Source: an uncultured Eubacteriaceae bacterium
GTDB lineage: Bacteria > Bacillota > Clostridia > Lachnospirales > CAG-274
Assembly: GCA_946534775.1 (NCBI GenBank)
Contig: CAMNCZ010000046.1
Coordinates: 1-7,267 of the forward strand
Length of the DNA: 7,267 nt
Direction of reading: 5' to 3'
Made by a program: the position numbers and the translations under genes. Shown here in pieces: positions 1 through 5,152 of the stretch. Each line of letters starts with the position of its first letter. Position 1 is the stretch's first letter. The notes below the pieces were generated by a model that worked only from the letters and a program-made list of their open reading frames with translations, was not told the DNA's origin and ran no database searches.

Positions 1-157
1 GCAGACGGTGGAAGGGTTTAGGGCTTTCTAAAAGCCCGCCTGCGCCTGCCCACGCAACACAAGTCGATTACTAACATAAATTCCAATTCGTCATTACAAT
101 AGGTTTTGTTCACAAATACTTAACTCATTCAATAACCAAGCCTTTTGTAATTTAGTA
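1..157. other. Unassigned intergenic DNA at left edge
   Basis: No convincing reading frame on either strand. Positions 1-60 are GC-rich and contain a perfect 7-bp inverted repeat, GGGCTTT (21-27) and AAAGCCC (31-37), with a 3-nt loop. Neither strand has a T-run after it, so it is not a good intrinsic terminator. It could be the tail of a structured RNA or upstream gene that lies mostly outside the window. Positions 61-157 are A/T-rich and show nothing recognisable. Confidence 0.4.
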
Positions 158-185
158 TTGACAAACCGAAAAAAGATGATATAAT
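158..185 (+). promoter_or_regulatory. Promoter of the riboflavin operon
   Basis: A perfect -35 hexamer TTGACA (158-163) and a perfect -10 hexamer TATAAT (180-185) are separated by 16 nt. A TG at 177-178 makes an extended -10. This predicts a housekeeping-sigma start near 191-193, just ahead of the FMN aptamer. Such a strong promoter fits an operon that is controlled after initiation by a riboswitch. Confidence 0.9.
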
Positions 186-205
186 CAATTTATAAGTTAA
201 TATTG

Positions 206-332
206 TATCTTCGGGGACAACGAAAATTTCGTTTTTAGGTGAAACTCCGTACCGGCGGTAAAGCCCGCGAGCCGAAAGGCAGGATTTGGTGAAATTCCAA
301 GGCCGACAGTAAAGTCTGGATGAGAGAAGATA
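206..332 (+). ncRNA. FMN riboswitch aptamer (RFN element)
   Basis: The conserved RFN blocks appear in order: P1 made of TATCTTC (206-212) and GAAGATA (326-332), the GGGG core (213-216), GGTGAAA (238-244), ACCGGCGGTAAAGCCCGCGAGCC (starting 251), TTGGTGAAATTCCAA (286-300), and GCCGACAGTAAAGTCTGGATGAGA (starting 302). FMN binding to this class represses riboflavin genes, and the ribD operon follows directly. Relative to the consensus I remember, about 18 nt are inserted between the GGGG core and the P2 hairpin, including the perfect inverted repeat AACGAAA/TTTCGTT (219-233). P2 itself (237-249) looks weak, with only two clear G-C pairs. The rest of the core matches well, so a functional aptamer is likely. 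Confidence 0.96.
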
Positions 333-387
333 AGTTTTTTGCGTATTGATATGGTATTATATATTTGTATTTATATGTGAATTTGCG

Positions 388-416
388 GTCCCCGAAATAT
401 TTTGGGGGCTTTTTTT
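388..416 (+). terminator. Riboswitch intrinsic terminator that also covers the ribD ribosome binding site
   Basis: The 5' arm GTCCCCGAA (388-396) pairs with TTTGGGGGC (401-409) around an ATAT loop (397-400), using two G-U pairs. A run of seven T (410-416) follows, ending exactly at the ribD ATG (417). The 5' arm is also perfectly complementary over 9 nt to TTCGGGGAC at 210-218 inside the aptamer, which would form the antiterminator. The GGGGG at 404-408 is the only Shine-Dalgarno-like sequence before ribD, eight bases from the ATG. The same hairpin could therefore stop transcription and block translation. Confidence 0.88.
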
Positions 417-1526
417 ATGGAAAATTATGAGAAAAACAGATTTATGCGGCGGGCACTTGAATTGGCGGCGCGGGGTGCGGGCGCAGTCGATCCGAACCCG
501 CTTGTGGGTGCGGTCATTGTAAAAGACGGCAGAATAGCAGGCGAGGGTTGGCACAAAAAATTCGGTGAAGCGCACGCCGAGGTAAACGCTTTTTCCTCGC
601 TTACGGAAAGTGCCGAGGGCGCAGAAATGTATGTAACGCTTGAACCTTGCGCGCATTACGGCAAAACACCGCCCTGCGCGAACGCGATAGTGAAGCACGG
701 CATCAAAAAAGTTTATATCGGCCTGACGGACCCCAACCCAAGGGTCGCGGGAAAGGGCGCCGAAATACTGAAAAATGCGGGCATAGAGGTGGAAACGGGT
801 GTGCTGGAAGCGGAGTGCAGGCGCATAAATGCTCCGTTTTTAAAGCATATCACAACGGGGCTGCCATATATCGTGCTTAAATGGGCTATGTCGCTTGACG
901 GCAAAATTGCATGTCACACGGGCGAAAGCAAGTGGATAAGCTGCGAAGAGAGCCGCGCGGAGGTGCAGGCGCTGCGAAACAGATATATAGGCATTATGAC
1001 GGGCATAAATACCGTGCTTGCCGATGATCCGTACCTTACCTGCCGCATAGACGGCGGCCGCAGCCCTTATCGTATTATCTGTGACAGCGGGCTGAAAATA
1101 CCGCTTGACGCAAAAGTTATCGGTACGGATAAAAAATGCATTGTTGCAACGGTTTCGGGCGATAACGACAAGATAGCGAAGCTTGAGGAAAAGGGTGTAA
1201 AAGTTATTGTCACGCCCGAATCAAACGGGAAAGTCGATTTGAATTTTCTAATGCAAAAACTCGGCGCTTCGGGCATAAACGGTATCTTGTGCGAGGGCGG
1301 GGGCACGCTGAATTTTGCCCTGCTTGAAAGCGGCCTTGCGGATAAAGCTATCGTATACACGGCGCCGATGATAATAGGCGGCAGGGATGCGAAAACGCCC
1401 GTTGAGGGTGCGGGATACAGGCATATTCCCGACTGCGTGGAGCTTGAAAATGTTTCCGTGCGACAATGCGGCACGGATTTTGTGTTTGAGGCGGAGGTGA
1501 GGAAAAATGTTCACGGGGATAATTGA
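417..1526 (+). CDS. ribD: Bifunctional riboflavin biosynthesis deaminase/reductase RibD
   Basis: A 369-residue protein that converts 2,5-diamino-6-ribosylamino-4(3H)-pyrimidinone 5'-phosphate to 5-amino-6-ribitylamino-uracil 5'-phosphate by zinc-dependent deamination and then NADPH-dependent reduction in the cytoplasm. The N-terminal cytidine-deaminase-like domain (about 1-145) shows PNPLVGAV (27-34), the zinc ligand and catalytic Glu in HAE (53-55), and PCAHYGKTPPC (77-87) with the other two zinc cysteines. The reductase domain (about 148-365) shows the LKWAMSLDGKIA block (154-165), SKWIS (171-175) and a glycine-rich CEGGGTLN (292-299). The length fits the family (B. subtilis RibD is about 361). 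I chose ATG 417. A TTG at 402 in the same frame lies inside the terminator stem and has no ribosome binding site. The gene is first in the operon, under the FMN riboswitch, and its last 20 bases overlap ribE. Confidence 0.97.
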   Translation: MENYEKNRFMRRALELAARGAGAVDPNPLVGAVIVKDGRIAGEGWHKKFGEAHAEVNAFSSLTESAEGAEMYVTLEPCAHYGKTPPCANAIVKHGIKKVYIGLTDPNPRVAGKGAEILKNAGIEVETGVLEAECRRINAPFLKHITTGLPYIVLKWAMSLDGKIACHTGESKWISCEESRAEVQALRNRYIGIMTGINTVLADDPYLTCRIDGGRSPYRIICDSGLKIPLDAKVIGTDKKCIVATVSGDNDKIAKLEEKGVKVIVTPESNGKVDLNFLMQKLGASGINGILCEGGGTLNFALLESGLADKAIVYTAPMIIGGRDAKTPVEGAGYRHIPDCVELENVSVRQCGTDFVFEAEVRKNVHGDN

Positions 1527-2133
1527 AGAAACGGGTGTGGTGGAAACGCCCGGCACACGCTTTAAAATACGGGCGAAAAAGGTGCTTGCGGATGTAAATA
1601 TCGGTGACAGCATCAGCGTAAACGGTGCCTGCCTGACCGTTACGGAGTTTACGGCGGACAGTTTTACGGTAGATGTGATGCCCGAAAGTCTGCGCTGCAC
1701 AAATCTGGGCAGCCTTAAAAAAGGCGACTTGGTCAATCTTGAACGCGCAATGCCCGCAAACGGCCGTTTCGGCGGACATATCGTCAGCGGCCATATTGAC
1801 GGCACGGGCGTGATATCGGATATAAAAAACGACGGTATAGCTGTAATTTACACTATAGCCGCCGACGAAAAAATTTTAAGATACATCATAAACAAAGGCT
1901 CGGTGACGATAGACGGCATCAGCCTTACGGTATGTCACATCGATGAAAAGTGTTTTTCGGTGTCGGTGATACCGCATACCCAAAAGCAGACCGATCTGGC
2001 CGCAAAAAAGGCAGGCTGCACGGTCAATATCGAAACCGATATAATAGCGGGCTATGTCGAAAAACTGCTGGGTATCACACAAAAAAACGAGAGTAAAGTT
2101 GATATGGATTTTTTAAGAAAGTGCGGGTTTTGA
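1507..2133 (+). CDS. ribE: Riboflavin synthase (alpha subunit)
   Basis: A 208-residue protein that dismutates two 6,7-dimethyl-8-ribityllumazine molecules into riboflavin and 5-amino-6-ribitylaminouracil, the last step of the pathway. It has the family's N-terminal MFTGIIEETG and two lumazine-binding barrel repeats. Repeat 1 (about 1-97) contains GDSISVNGACLTV (33-45), ESLR (60-63), NLERA (77-81) and GGHIVSGHIDGTG (89-101). Repeat 2 (about 98-190) contains KGSVTIDGISLTV and SVSVIPHT. The length is close to the E. coli enzyme (213). The start ATG 1507 has GGAGG at 1493-1497 with a 9-nt spacer. It lies inside ribD in another frame and overlaps it by 20 bases, so translation is probably coupled. 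The stop is two bases before ribBA. Confidence 0.97.
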   Translation: MFTGIIEETGVVETPGTRFKIRAKKVLADVNIGDSISVNGACLTVTEFTADSFTVDVMPESLRCTNLGSLKKGDLVNLERAMPANGRFGGHIVSGHIDGTGVISDIKNDGIAVIYTIAADEKILRYIINKGSVTIDGISLTVCHIDEKCFSVSVIPHTQKQTDLAAKKAGCTVNIETDIIAGYVEKLLGITQKNESKVDMDFLRKCGF

Positions 2134-2135
2134 TT

Positions 2136-3338
2136 ATGTTTGATTTTAACACTGTAGAAGAAGCTTTGGAGGCCCTTAAACGGGGCGAAATGATAGTTGT
2201 TTCCGACGACGAGGACAGGGAAAACGAGGGGGATCTGATAATGCCCGCGGAAACGGTGACGGGCGAGGCGATAAATTTTATCGCGACCCACGCAAAGGGG
2301 CTTATATGCACGCCCGCATCGGCCGAAATACTCGATAAACTGGGTATGGGACAGATGGTGGAAAACAACACCGACAATCACTCCACCGCCTTTACGGTAT
2401 CGGTGGATCATATAGATACCACAACGGGCATTTCCGCCTTTGAGCGCGCGTATACCATAAAAAAAATGACGGAGGATGAGGCGAGACCCGAGGATTTCAG
2501 ACGTCCGGGTCACGTTTTTCCTCTGCTTGCGCGTGAGGGCGGTGTGCTTGTAAGGCGCGGGCATACCGAGGCGACCGTGGACCTTGCAAGGCTTGCGGGG
2601 TTTAAGCCGATAGGGATCTGCTGTGAGATAATGTCTCGGGACGGTACGATGGCGCGATTGCCCGAACTTTTTGAATTTGCGAAAAAACACGGTCTTAAAA
2701 TCATAAACGTGGGACAGCTTGCAAATTATATCTCCGAAAAAGAGTATCCGATCGAAAATGTGAGCAGTGCCTCCCTGCCTACCGAATACGGCAATTTTAC
2801 CATAAAAGGCTATTTGGACAAGGTAAGCGGCAAGGAACATATTGCGCTGACAATGGGTGATTTTGATGCAAAAACTCCCGTTCTTGTGCGCGTACACTCG
2901 GAATGTATGACGGGTGATGTTTTCGGGTCAAGGCGCTGCGACTGCGGCAATCAGCTTAAAAAGGCGCTTGAAAAAATTGCCGGAGAGGGCCGCGGCGCAC
3001 TTGTCTATATGCGCCAGGAAGGCCGCGGTATCGGCATTTTAAACAAAATAAAGGCATATAATTTGCAGGAAAACGGTATGGACACGGTGGAGGCCAATAT
3101 TGCGCTGGGTTTCCCCGAAGATATGCGCAGTTACGGTGCCGCAGCCGCTATTTTGCGGGATCTCGGCATAAAAAAACTGCGGCTTATGACAAACAACCCC
3201 GACAAAATAACCTCGCTTGAAAAAAACGGCATAGAAATAGCCGAGCGTATACCGATAGAGGTCAGACACGGTCACGAGGCCGATCTGTATATGAAAACCA
3301 AAAAAGAAAAAATGCATCATATACTGGAGAATGTGTGA
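2136..3338 (+). CDS. ribBA: Bifunctional DHBP synthase / GTP cyclohydrolase II RibBA
   Basis: A 400-residue fusion catalysing both entry reactions of riboflavin synthesis. The N-terminal RibB domain (about 1-203) makes 3,4-dihydroxy-2-butanone 4-phosphate from ribulose 5-phosphate and shows the acidic metal-binding motif DDEDRENEGDL (24-34), RRPGHVFPL (122-130) and RGHTEATVDLARLAG (141-155). The C-terminal RibA domain (about 207-400) opens GTP. It has the zinc cysteines C257, C268 and C270 in HSECMTGD...RRCDCG, then RQEGRGIG (293-300), NKIKAYNLQ (303-311), DTVEAN (316-321) and LMTNNPDK (350-357). Both halves look intact. I chose ATG 2136, two bases after the ribE stop, because MFDFNTVEEAL matches usual RibBA starts. 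The in-frame GTG at 2121 is less likely. The ribosome binding site is weak, so coupling to ribE is probable. Confidence 0.97.
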   Translation: MFDFNTVEEALEALKRGEMIVVSDDEDRENEGDLIMPAETVTGEAINFIATHAKGLICTPASAEILDKLGMGQMVENNTDNHSTAFTVSVDHIDTTTGISAFERAYTIKKMTEDEARPEDFRRPGHVFPLLAREGGVLVRRGHTEATVDLARLAGFKPIGICCEIMSRDGTMARLPELFEFAKKHGLKIINVGQLANYISEKEYPIENVSSASLPTEYGNFTIKGYLDKVSGKEHIALTMGDFDAKTPVLVRVHSECMTGDVFGSRRCDCGNQLKKALEKIAGEGRGALVYMRQEGRGIGILNKIKAYNLQENGMDTVEANIALGFPEDMRSYGAAAAILRDLGIKKLRLMTNNPDKITSLEKNGIEIAERIPIEVRHGHEADLYMKTKKEKMHHILENV

Positions 3339-3341
3339 AAA

Positions 3342-3509
3342 TAGACCTCCTCGGAAACCGGAGAAGTGCCGGATTCCGCAGGATATTTTGTTCTGTGCAA
3401 AGTGTCTTGACCGCCGCACTACTATGTAATGTAATGCAAGGGAAAGACACAAAGCACAGGGCAAAAGAGACAAGGAAGATGGTGCTTCGTAAGTTTCCGA
3501 GGAGGTCTA
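3342..3509 (+). repeat. Long palindromic element between ribBA and ribH (MITE-like or structured RNA)
   Basis: The ends are a perfect 17-bp inverted repeat: TAGACCTCCTCGGAAAC (3342-3358) and GTTTCCGAGGAGGTCTA (3493-3509). The interior continues the hairpin nearly in register: 3363-3371 with 3480-3488, 3374-3377 with 3474-3477, 3386-3398 with 3454-3466 (two G-U pairs), an AAA/AAA internal loop, 3402-3408 with 3444-3450, and 3416-3422 with 3431-3437 (one mismatch). That is about 55 base pairs in 168 nt. It has no credible ORF. TA at each end could be a target-site duplication of an IS630/Tc1-like MITE, but TA also lies within the repeat, so this is not proof. Alternatively it is an RNA regulator or RNase III processing site in the operon mRNA. 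Confidence 0.75.
3407..3435 (+). promoter_or_regulatory. Likely internal promoter for ribH
   Basis: TTGACC (3407-3412, 5 of 6 to consensus) and TGTAAT (3430-3435, 5 of 6) are separated by exactly 17 nt. The pair sits at the tip of the palindromic element and points toward ribH. The predicted start near 3442 is about 95 nt upstream of the ribH ATG and downstream of the FMN riboswitch and its terminator. A transcript from here would be FMN-independent. This rests on sequence match only. Confidence 0.55.
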
Positions 3510-3537
3510 ATATTTATTTAAGAAAGGAAGATCATCT

Positions 3538-3999
3538 ATGAAAACTCTGGAAGGAAAACTTATAGGCAAAGGAATGAAATTCGGTATAGTGGCGGGCCGT
3601 TTTAACGAATTTATCACAGGCAAGCTGCTGGAGGGCGCTATGGATGCGCTGATACGCCACGGGGCGGAAAGCGATGATGTAAGCGTTGCGTGGGTACCCG
3701 GTTCTTTTGAAATACCGCTTATTGCGCAGAAAATGGCTTCAAGCGGCAAGTATGACGCGGTAATTGCATTGGGTGCGGTGATAAAGGGTTCTACCGACCA
3801 TTACGATTATGTATGCGCCGAGGTTTCAAAGGGGATCGCTCAGGCCTCTCTTTCAAGCGGCGTACCCGTTATGTTCGGCGTGCTGACTACCGACAATATC
3901 GAACAGGCGATAGAGCGTGCAGGCACAAAAGCGGGCAATAAAGGCTATGATGTAGCGGTTGGTGCGATAGAAATGGTGGATCTTATCAAAAAACTTTGA
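3538..3999 (+). CDS. ribH: 6,7-dimethyl-8-ribityllumazine synthase RibH
   Basis: A 153-residue lumazine synthase that condenses 5-amino-6-ribitylaminouracil with 3,4-dihydroxy-2-butanone 4-phosphate, the step before RibE. Members usually form pentamers or 60-subunit capsids that can enclose riboflavin synthase. Visible motifs are GRFNEFIT (20-27) with substrate-stacking F22, VPGSFEIP (53-60), [14 protein letters not shown] (79-92) with catalytic H88, [20 protein letters not shown] (99-118), and [12 protein letters not shown] with phosphate-binding R127. The positions agree with the B. subtilis numbering. The start ATG 3538 has AAGGAAG (3524-3530) with a 7-nt spacer. Unlike the other rib genes it is not packed against its neighbour: 199 nt lie between it and ribBA, filled by the palindromic element with a possible promoter. 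Confidence 0.97.
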   Translation: MKTLEGKLIGKGMKFGIVAGRFNEFITGKLLEGAMDALIRHGAESDDVSVAWVPGSFEIPLIAQKMASSGKYDAVIALGAVIKGSTDHYDYVCAEVSKGIAQASLSSGVPVMFGVLTTDNIEQAIERAGTKAGNKGYDVAVGAIEMVDLIKKL

Positions 4000-4066
4000 T
4001 TAGAATTCTGGCCGTAAAATAATTTAAAATTAAGGCGTTTCTAATTACTTTCTAATTTTGATGCTG

Positions 4067-4072
4067 TAATAT
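4067..4072 (+). promoter_or_regulatory. Possible -10 for the repeat-protein gene
   Basis: TAATAT (4067-4072) matches the -10 consensus at four of six positions. The best -35 at a fitting distance, TTACTT (4045-4050), is poor. If used, transcription would begin near 4079, at the foot of the 4078-4141 hairpin. This is weak evidence. No clear terminator was found after ribH, so readthrough from the rib operon is an alternative source of transcription. Confidence 0.25.
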
Positions 4073-4077
4073 AGCAA

Positions 4078-4141
4078 TTGAAAACAAGGAAACGCTGCGG
4101 CTGCAAAGCCGGTCCTTCTCTCTGCGTTTCCTTGGTTTCAA
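4078..4141 (+). repeat. 64-nt leader hairpin upstream of the repeat-protein gene
   Basis: TTGAAAACAAGGAAACGC (4078-4095) pairs with GCGTTTCCTTGGTTTCAA (4124-4141) over 18 positions, with a single A-G mismatch (4084/4135). The enclosed 28 nt contain a second hairpin, CGGCT-GCAA-AGCCG (4098-4111), with a GNRA-type tetraloop. A pyrimidine-rich single strand (4113-4123) follows it. No T-run follows the main stem, so it is not a standard terminator. It ends 45 nt before the ATG at 4187. An mRNA-stabilising 5' structure or an unrecognised regulatory RNA are both possible. Confidence 0.7.
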
Positions 4142-4186
4142 AAATGGCATTAGGGTCATTATTAAAAAGCAAAGGAGACGATATTT

Positions 4187-4648
4187 ATGAAAAAATTATT
4201 ATTTACGGCTGTAGTAACGGCAATGATGACATCCTCACTTGGTGTGGCTGTATTTGCGGAAGATGCGGTAACGGGTGCAACACCTGCGGCACAGACAGAA
4301 GTGAAAAAGCAGCGCCGCGAGAAAAAACAGCTTACCGACGAGGAAAAGGCAGCACTCAAAGCAAAATTTGATGCTATGACGGATGAGGAAAAAGCGGCTT
4401 TTCTTGAAAAGAAAGCCGATAAAAAGGCTAAGGCCGAACTAACCGATGAAGAAAAAGCCGCTTTAAAGGAAAAGAAAGCGCAGAAAAAGGAACTTACAGA
4501 CGAGGAAAAGGCCGCTTTAAAGGAAAAGAGAGCACAGAAAAAGGAGCTTACAGACGAGCAGAAAGCGGCTTTAAAGGAAAAGAAATCACAAAAGCCCGCT
4601 AAAAAGCCTGCAAAGGCAGAAACAACACAAACAAGTGACAATGCTTGA
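4187..4648 (+). CDS. Secreted Lys/Glu-rich tandem-repeat protein, function unknown
   Basis: I do not recognise a named family. The 153-residue product starts with a clear Sec signal peptide: MKK, a hydrophobic core (about 4-22), and a likely type I cleavage after A24 in VFA-ED. The mature part is highly charged and probably helical. It carries five copies of [LM]TDE[EQ]KAA[LF], starting at residues 49, 64, 85, 103 and 121. The last three are exact 18-residue units (54 bp; 4439-4492, 4493-4546, 4547-4600) with the form LTDE-KAALKEK--QK. The C-terminus is Lys/Ala/Pro- then Thr/Gln-rich. There is no sorting signal, cysteine or lipobox in the mature chain. AAGGAG (4172-4177) lies 9 nt before the ATG. 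The gene is monocistronic, with a leader hairpin before it and a terminator right after. An extended helical surface or cationic-polymer-like protein is a guess only. Confidence 0.85.
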   Translation: MKKLLFTAVVTAMMTSSLGVAVFAEDAVTGATPAAQTEVKKQRREKKQLTDEEKAALKAKFDAMTDEEKAAFLEKKADKKAKAELTDEEKAALKEKKAQKKELTDEEKAALKEKRAQKKELTDEQKAALKEKKSQKPAKKPAKAETTQTSDNA

Positions 4649-4649
4649 T

Positions 4650-4688
4650 ATAACAAAAACCGCCGATCTACTCGGCGGTTTCTGTTAT
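4650..4688 (+). terminator. Intrinsic terminator after the repeat-protein gene
   Basis: The arm at 4652-4666 (core AAACCGCCGA) pairs with 4672-4686 (core TCGGCGGTTT) around a TCTAC loop with one mismatch, and the outer bases 4650-4651 and 4687-4688 also pair. The A-run on the left and T-rich right arm let it work in both directions. It begins two bases after the stop codon and separates this gene from the SCIFF locus. Confidence 0.88.
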
Positions 4689-4898
4689 TGTGAGAAGGAG
4701 TAAAAAGTTTAAAATGAAAAAATCATTTAACTTTTCTTTTGTAACTTTATTGTAAACGCTGACATAGTGTGAGGGTCAATACATTTTTTAAGATTTTTTT
4801 AATTTTGTTAAAACCATACAAATTATTTATTTTTGTTATGTTAAATTTTGAGAAATAAAGCCGTTTTGTTAAAAAATACGCAAAAGCAAAAAAAACTC
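4689..4898. other. A/T-rich spacer upstream of the SCIFF promoter
   Basis: No gene is supported here. The DNA is very A/T-rich and contains TTTTGTTA three times on the + strand (4803-4810, 4831-4838, 4864-4871). Two of these are identical over 11 bases, TTTTGTTAAAA (4803-4813 and 4864-4874). The spacer could hold UP elements or regulator sites for the SCIFF promoter, or simply be low-complexity DNA. Confidence 0.4.
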
Positions 4899-4927
4899 TT
4901 GTAAAGCGTGGCATTATATGTTAAAAT
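4899..4927 (+). promoter_or_regulatory. Probable promoter of the SCIFF locus
   Basis: TTGTAA (4899-4904, four of six) and TAAAAT (4922-4927, five of six) are 17 nt apart. TG at 4919-4920 gives an extended -10, and the upstream DNA is A-rich. The predicted start near 4934 leaves a leader of about 30 nt before the SCIFF ATG. Confidence 0.6.
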
Positions 4928-4964
4928 AAACATAAATATGAATACAAACAGGAGGAATCGCGTT

Positions 4965-5105
4965 ATGACACATATCAAAACTTTAAACACAAAACTTCTT
5001 CAGAATACTGTTGAAAAGGGCGGCTGCGGCGAATGCCAGACATCTTGCCAGTCAGCTTGCAAAACAAGCTGTACAGTTGCAAACCAGGCTTGCGAAAACA
5101 AATAA
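4965..5105 (+). CDS. SCIFF ranthipeptide precursor (six cysteines in forty-five residues)
   Basis: A 46-residue precursor of the SCIFF family, the substrate of the radical SAM enzyme encoded downstream. The leader (about 1-20) contains the conserved MTHIKTLNTKLLQNTVEKGG block. The core has six cysteines at 21, 24, 28, 32, 36 and 43, separated by Ser/Thr/Ala/Gln. In the Clostridium thermocellum homologue CteA, a thioether link from Cys32 to the gamma carbon of Thr37 has been reported, to my recollection; C32 and T37 are both present here. The start ATG 4965 has AGGAGG (4950-4955) with a 9-nt spacer. The frame stays open upstream to 4908, but the extra residues are not family-like and have no ribosome binding site. 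Reported roles of ranthipeptides include cell-density signalling in some clostridia. The role here is not known. Confidence 0.96.
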   Translation: MTHIKTLNTKLLQNTVEKGGCGECQTSCQSACKTSCTVANQACENK

Positions 5106-5116
5106 TCAAACTTGCG

Positions 5117-5140
5117 AAGGCTGACTTACTTGTCAGCCTT
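5117..5140 (+). terminator. Hairpin between SCIFF and its maturase, probable partial terminator
   Basis: AAGGCTGAC (5117-5125) and GTCAGCCTT (5132-5140) form a perfect 9-bp stem with a TTACTT loop. The following tract is T-rich but interrupted by A (TATATTT), as expected for a leaky terminator. In RiPP operons such a hairpin commonly lets the peptide be made in excess over the enzyme. It could also protect the 3' end of a short SCIFF transcript. Confidence 0.65.
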
Positions 5141-5152
5141 TATATTTGAGTA

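Noticed and set aside
402..416. Upstream TTG start for ribD
   Set aside because: It would begin inside the terminator stem, has no Shine-Dalgarno sequence, and adds residues not seen in RibD proteins.
2121..2135. Upstream GTG start for ribBA
   Set aside because: The added MRVLI is not typical of RibBA. The ATG at 2136, two bases after the ribE stop, fits the family N-terminus and coupled translation.
2052..2897. 281-codon open frame on the minus strand across ribE and ribBA
   Set aside because: It is antisense to two intact, unmistakable riboflavin genes, its product is Arg/His/Tyr-rich with no family pattern, and it has no ribosome binding site of note.
3335..3541. 68-codon frame covering the ribBA-ribH spacer
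   Set aside because: It overlaps the ribBA stop and the palindromic element, has no plausible domain, and its composition is set by the inverted repeats.
4000..4077. Terminator for the rib operon after ribH
   Set aside because: Only loose pairing (GGCC...GGC around an A/T-rich stretch) without a proper T-run was seen, so a terminator is not supported here.
4078..4371. 97-codon + strand frame starting in the leader hairpin
   Set aside because: It runs through the hairpin and then out of frame through the secreted protein gene, with Cys/Gly-rich frame-shifted sequence and no ribosome binding site.
4162..4656. 164-codon minus-strand frame with a Phe/Ser-rich, repetitive product
   Set aside because: It is the mirror of the Lys/Glu tandem repeats of the sense gene, which has a signal peptide, ribosome binding site and terminator. 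The hydrophobic repeats follow from reverse-reading Lys/Glu codons.
4714..4755. 13-codon ORF starting MKKSFNF after AAGGAG
   Set aside because: The spacer to the ATG is 13 nt and the peptide is too short to judge. It may be a decayed signal-peptide start or chance, and is not supported as a gene.
4908..4964. N-terminal extension of the SCIFF peptide
   Set aside because: The extended start has no ribosome binding site and overlaps the predicted -10. The family start MTHIKTL has AGGAGG at ideal spacing.
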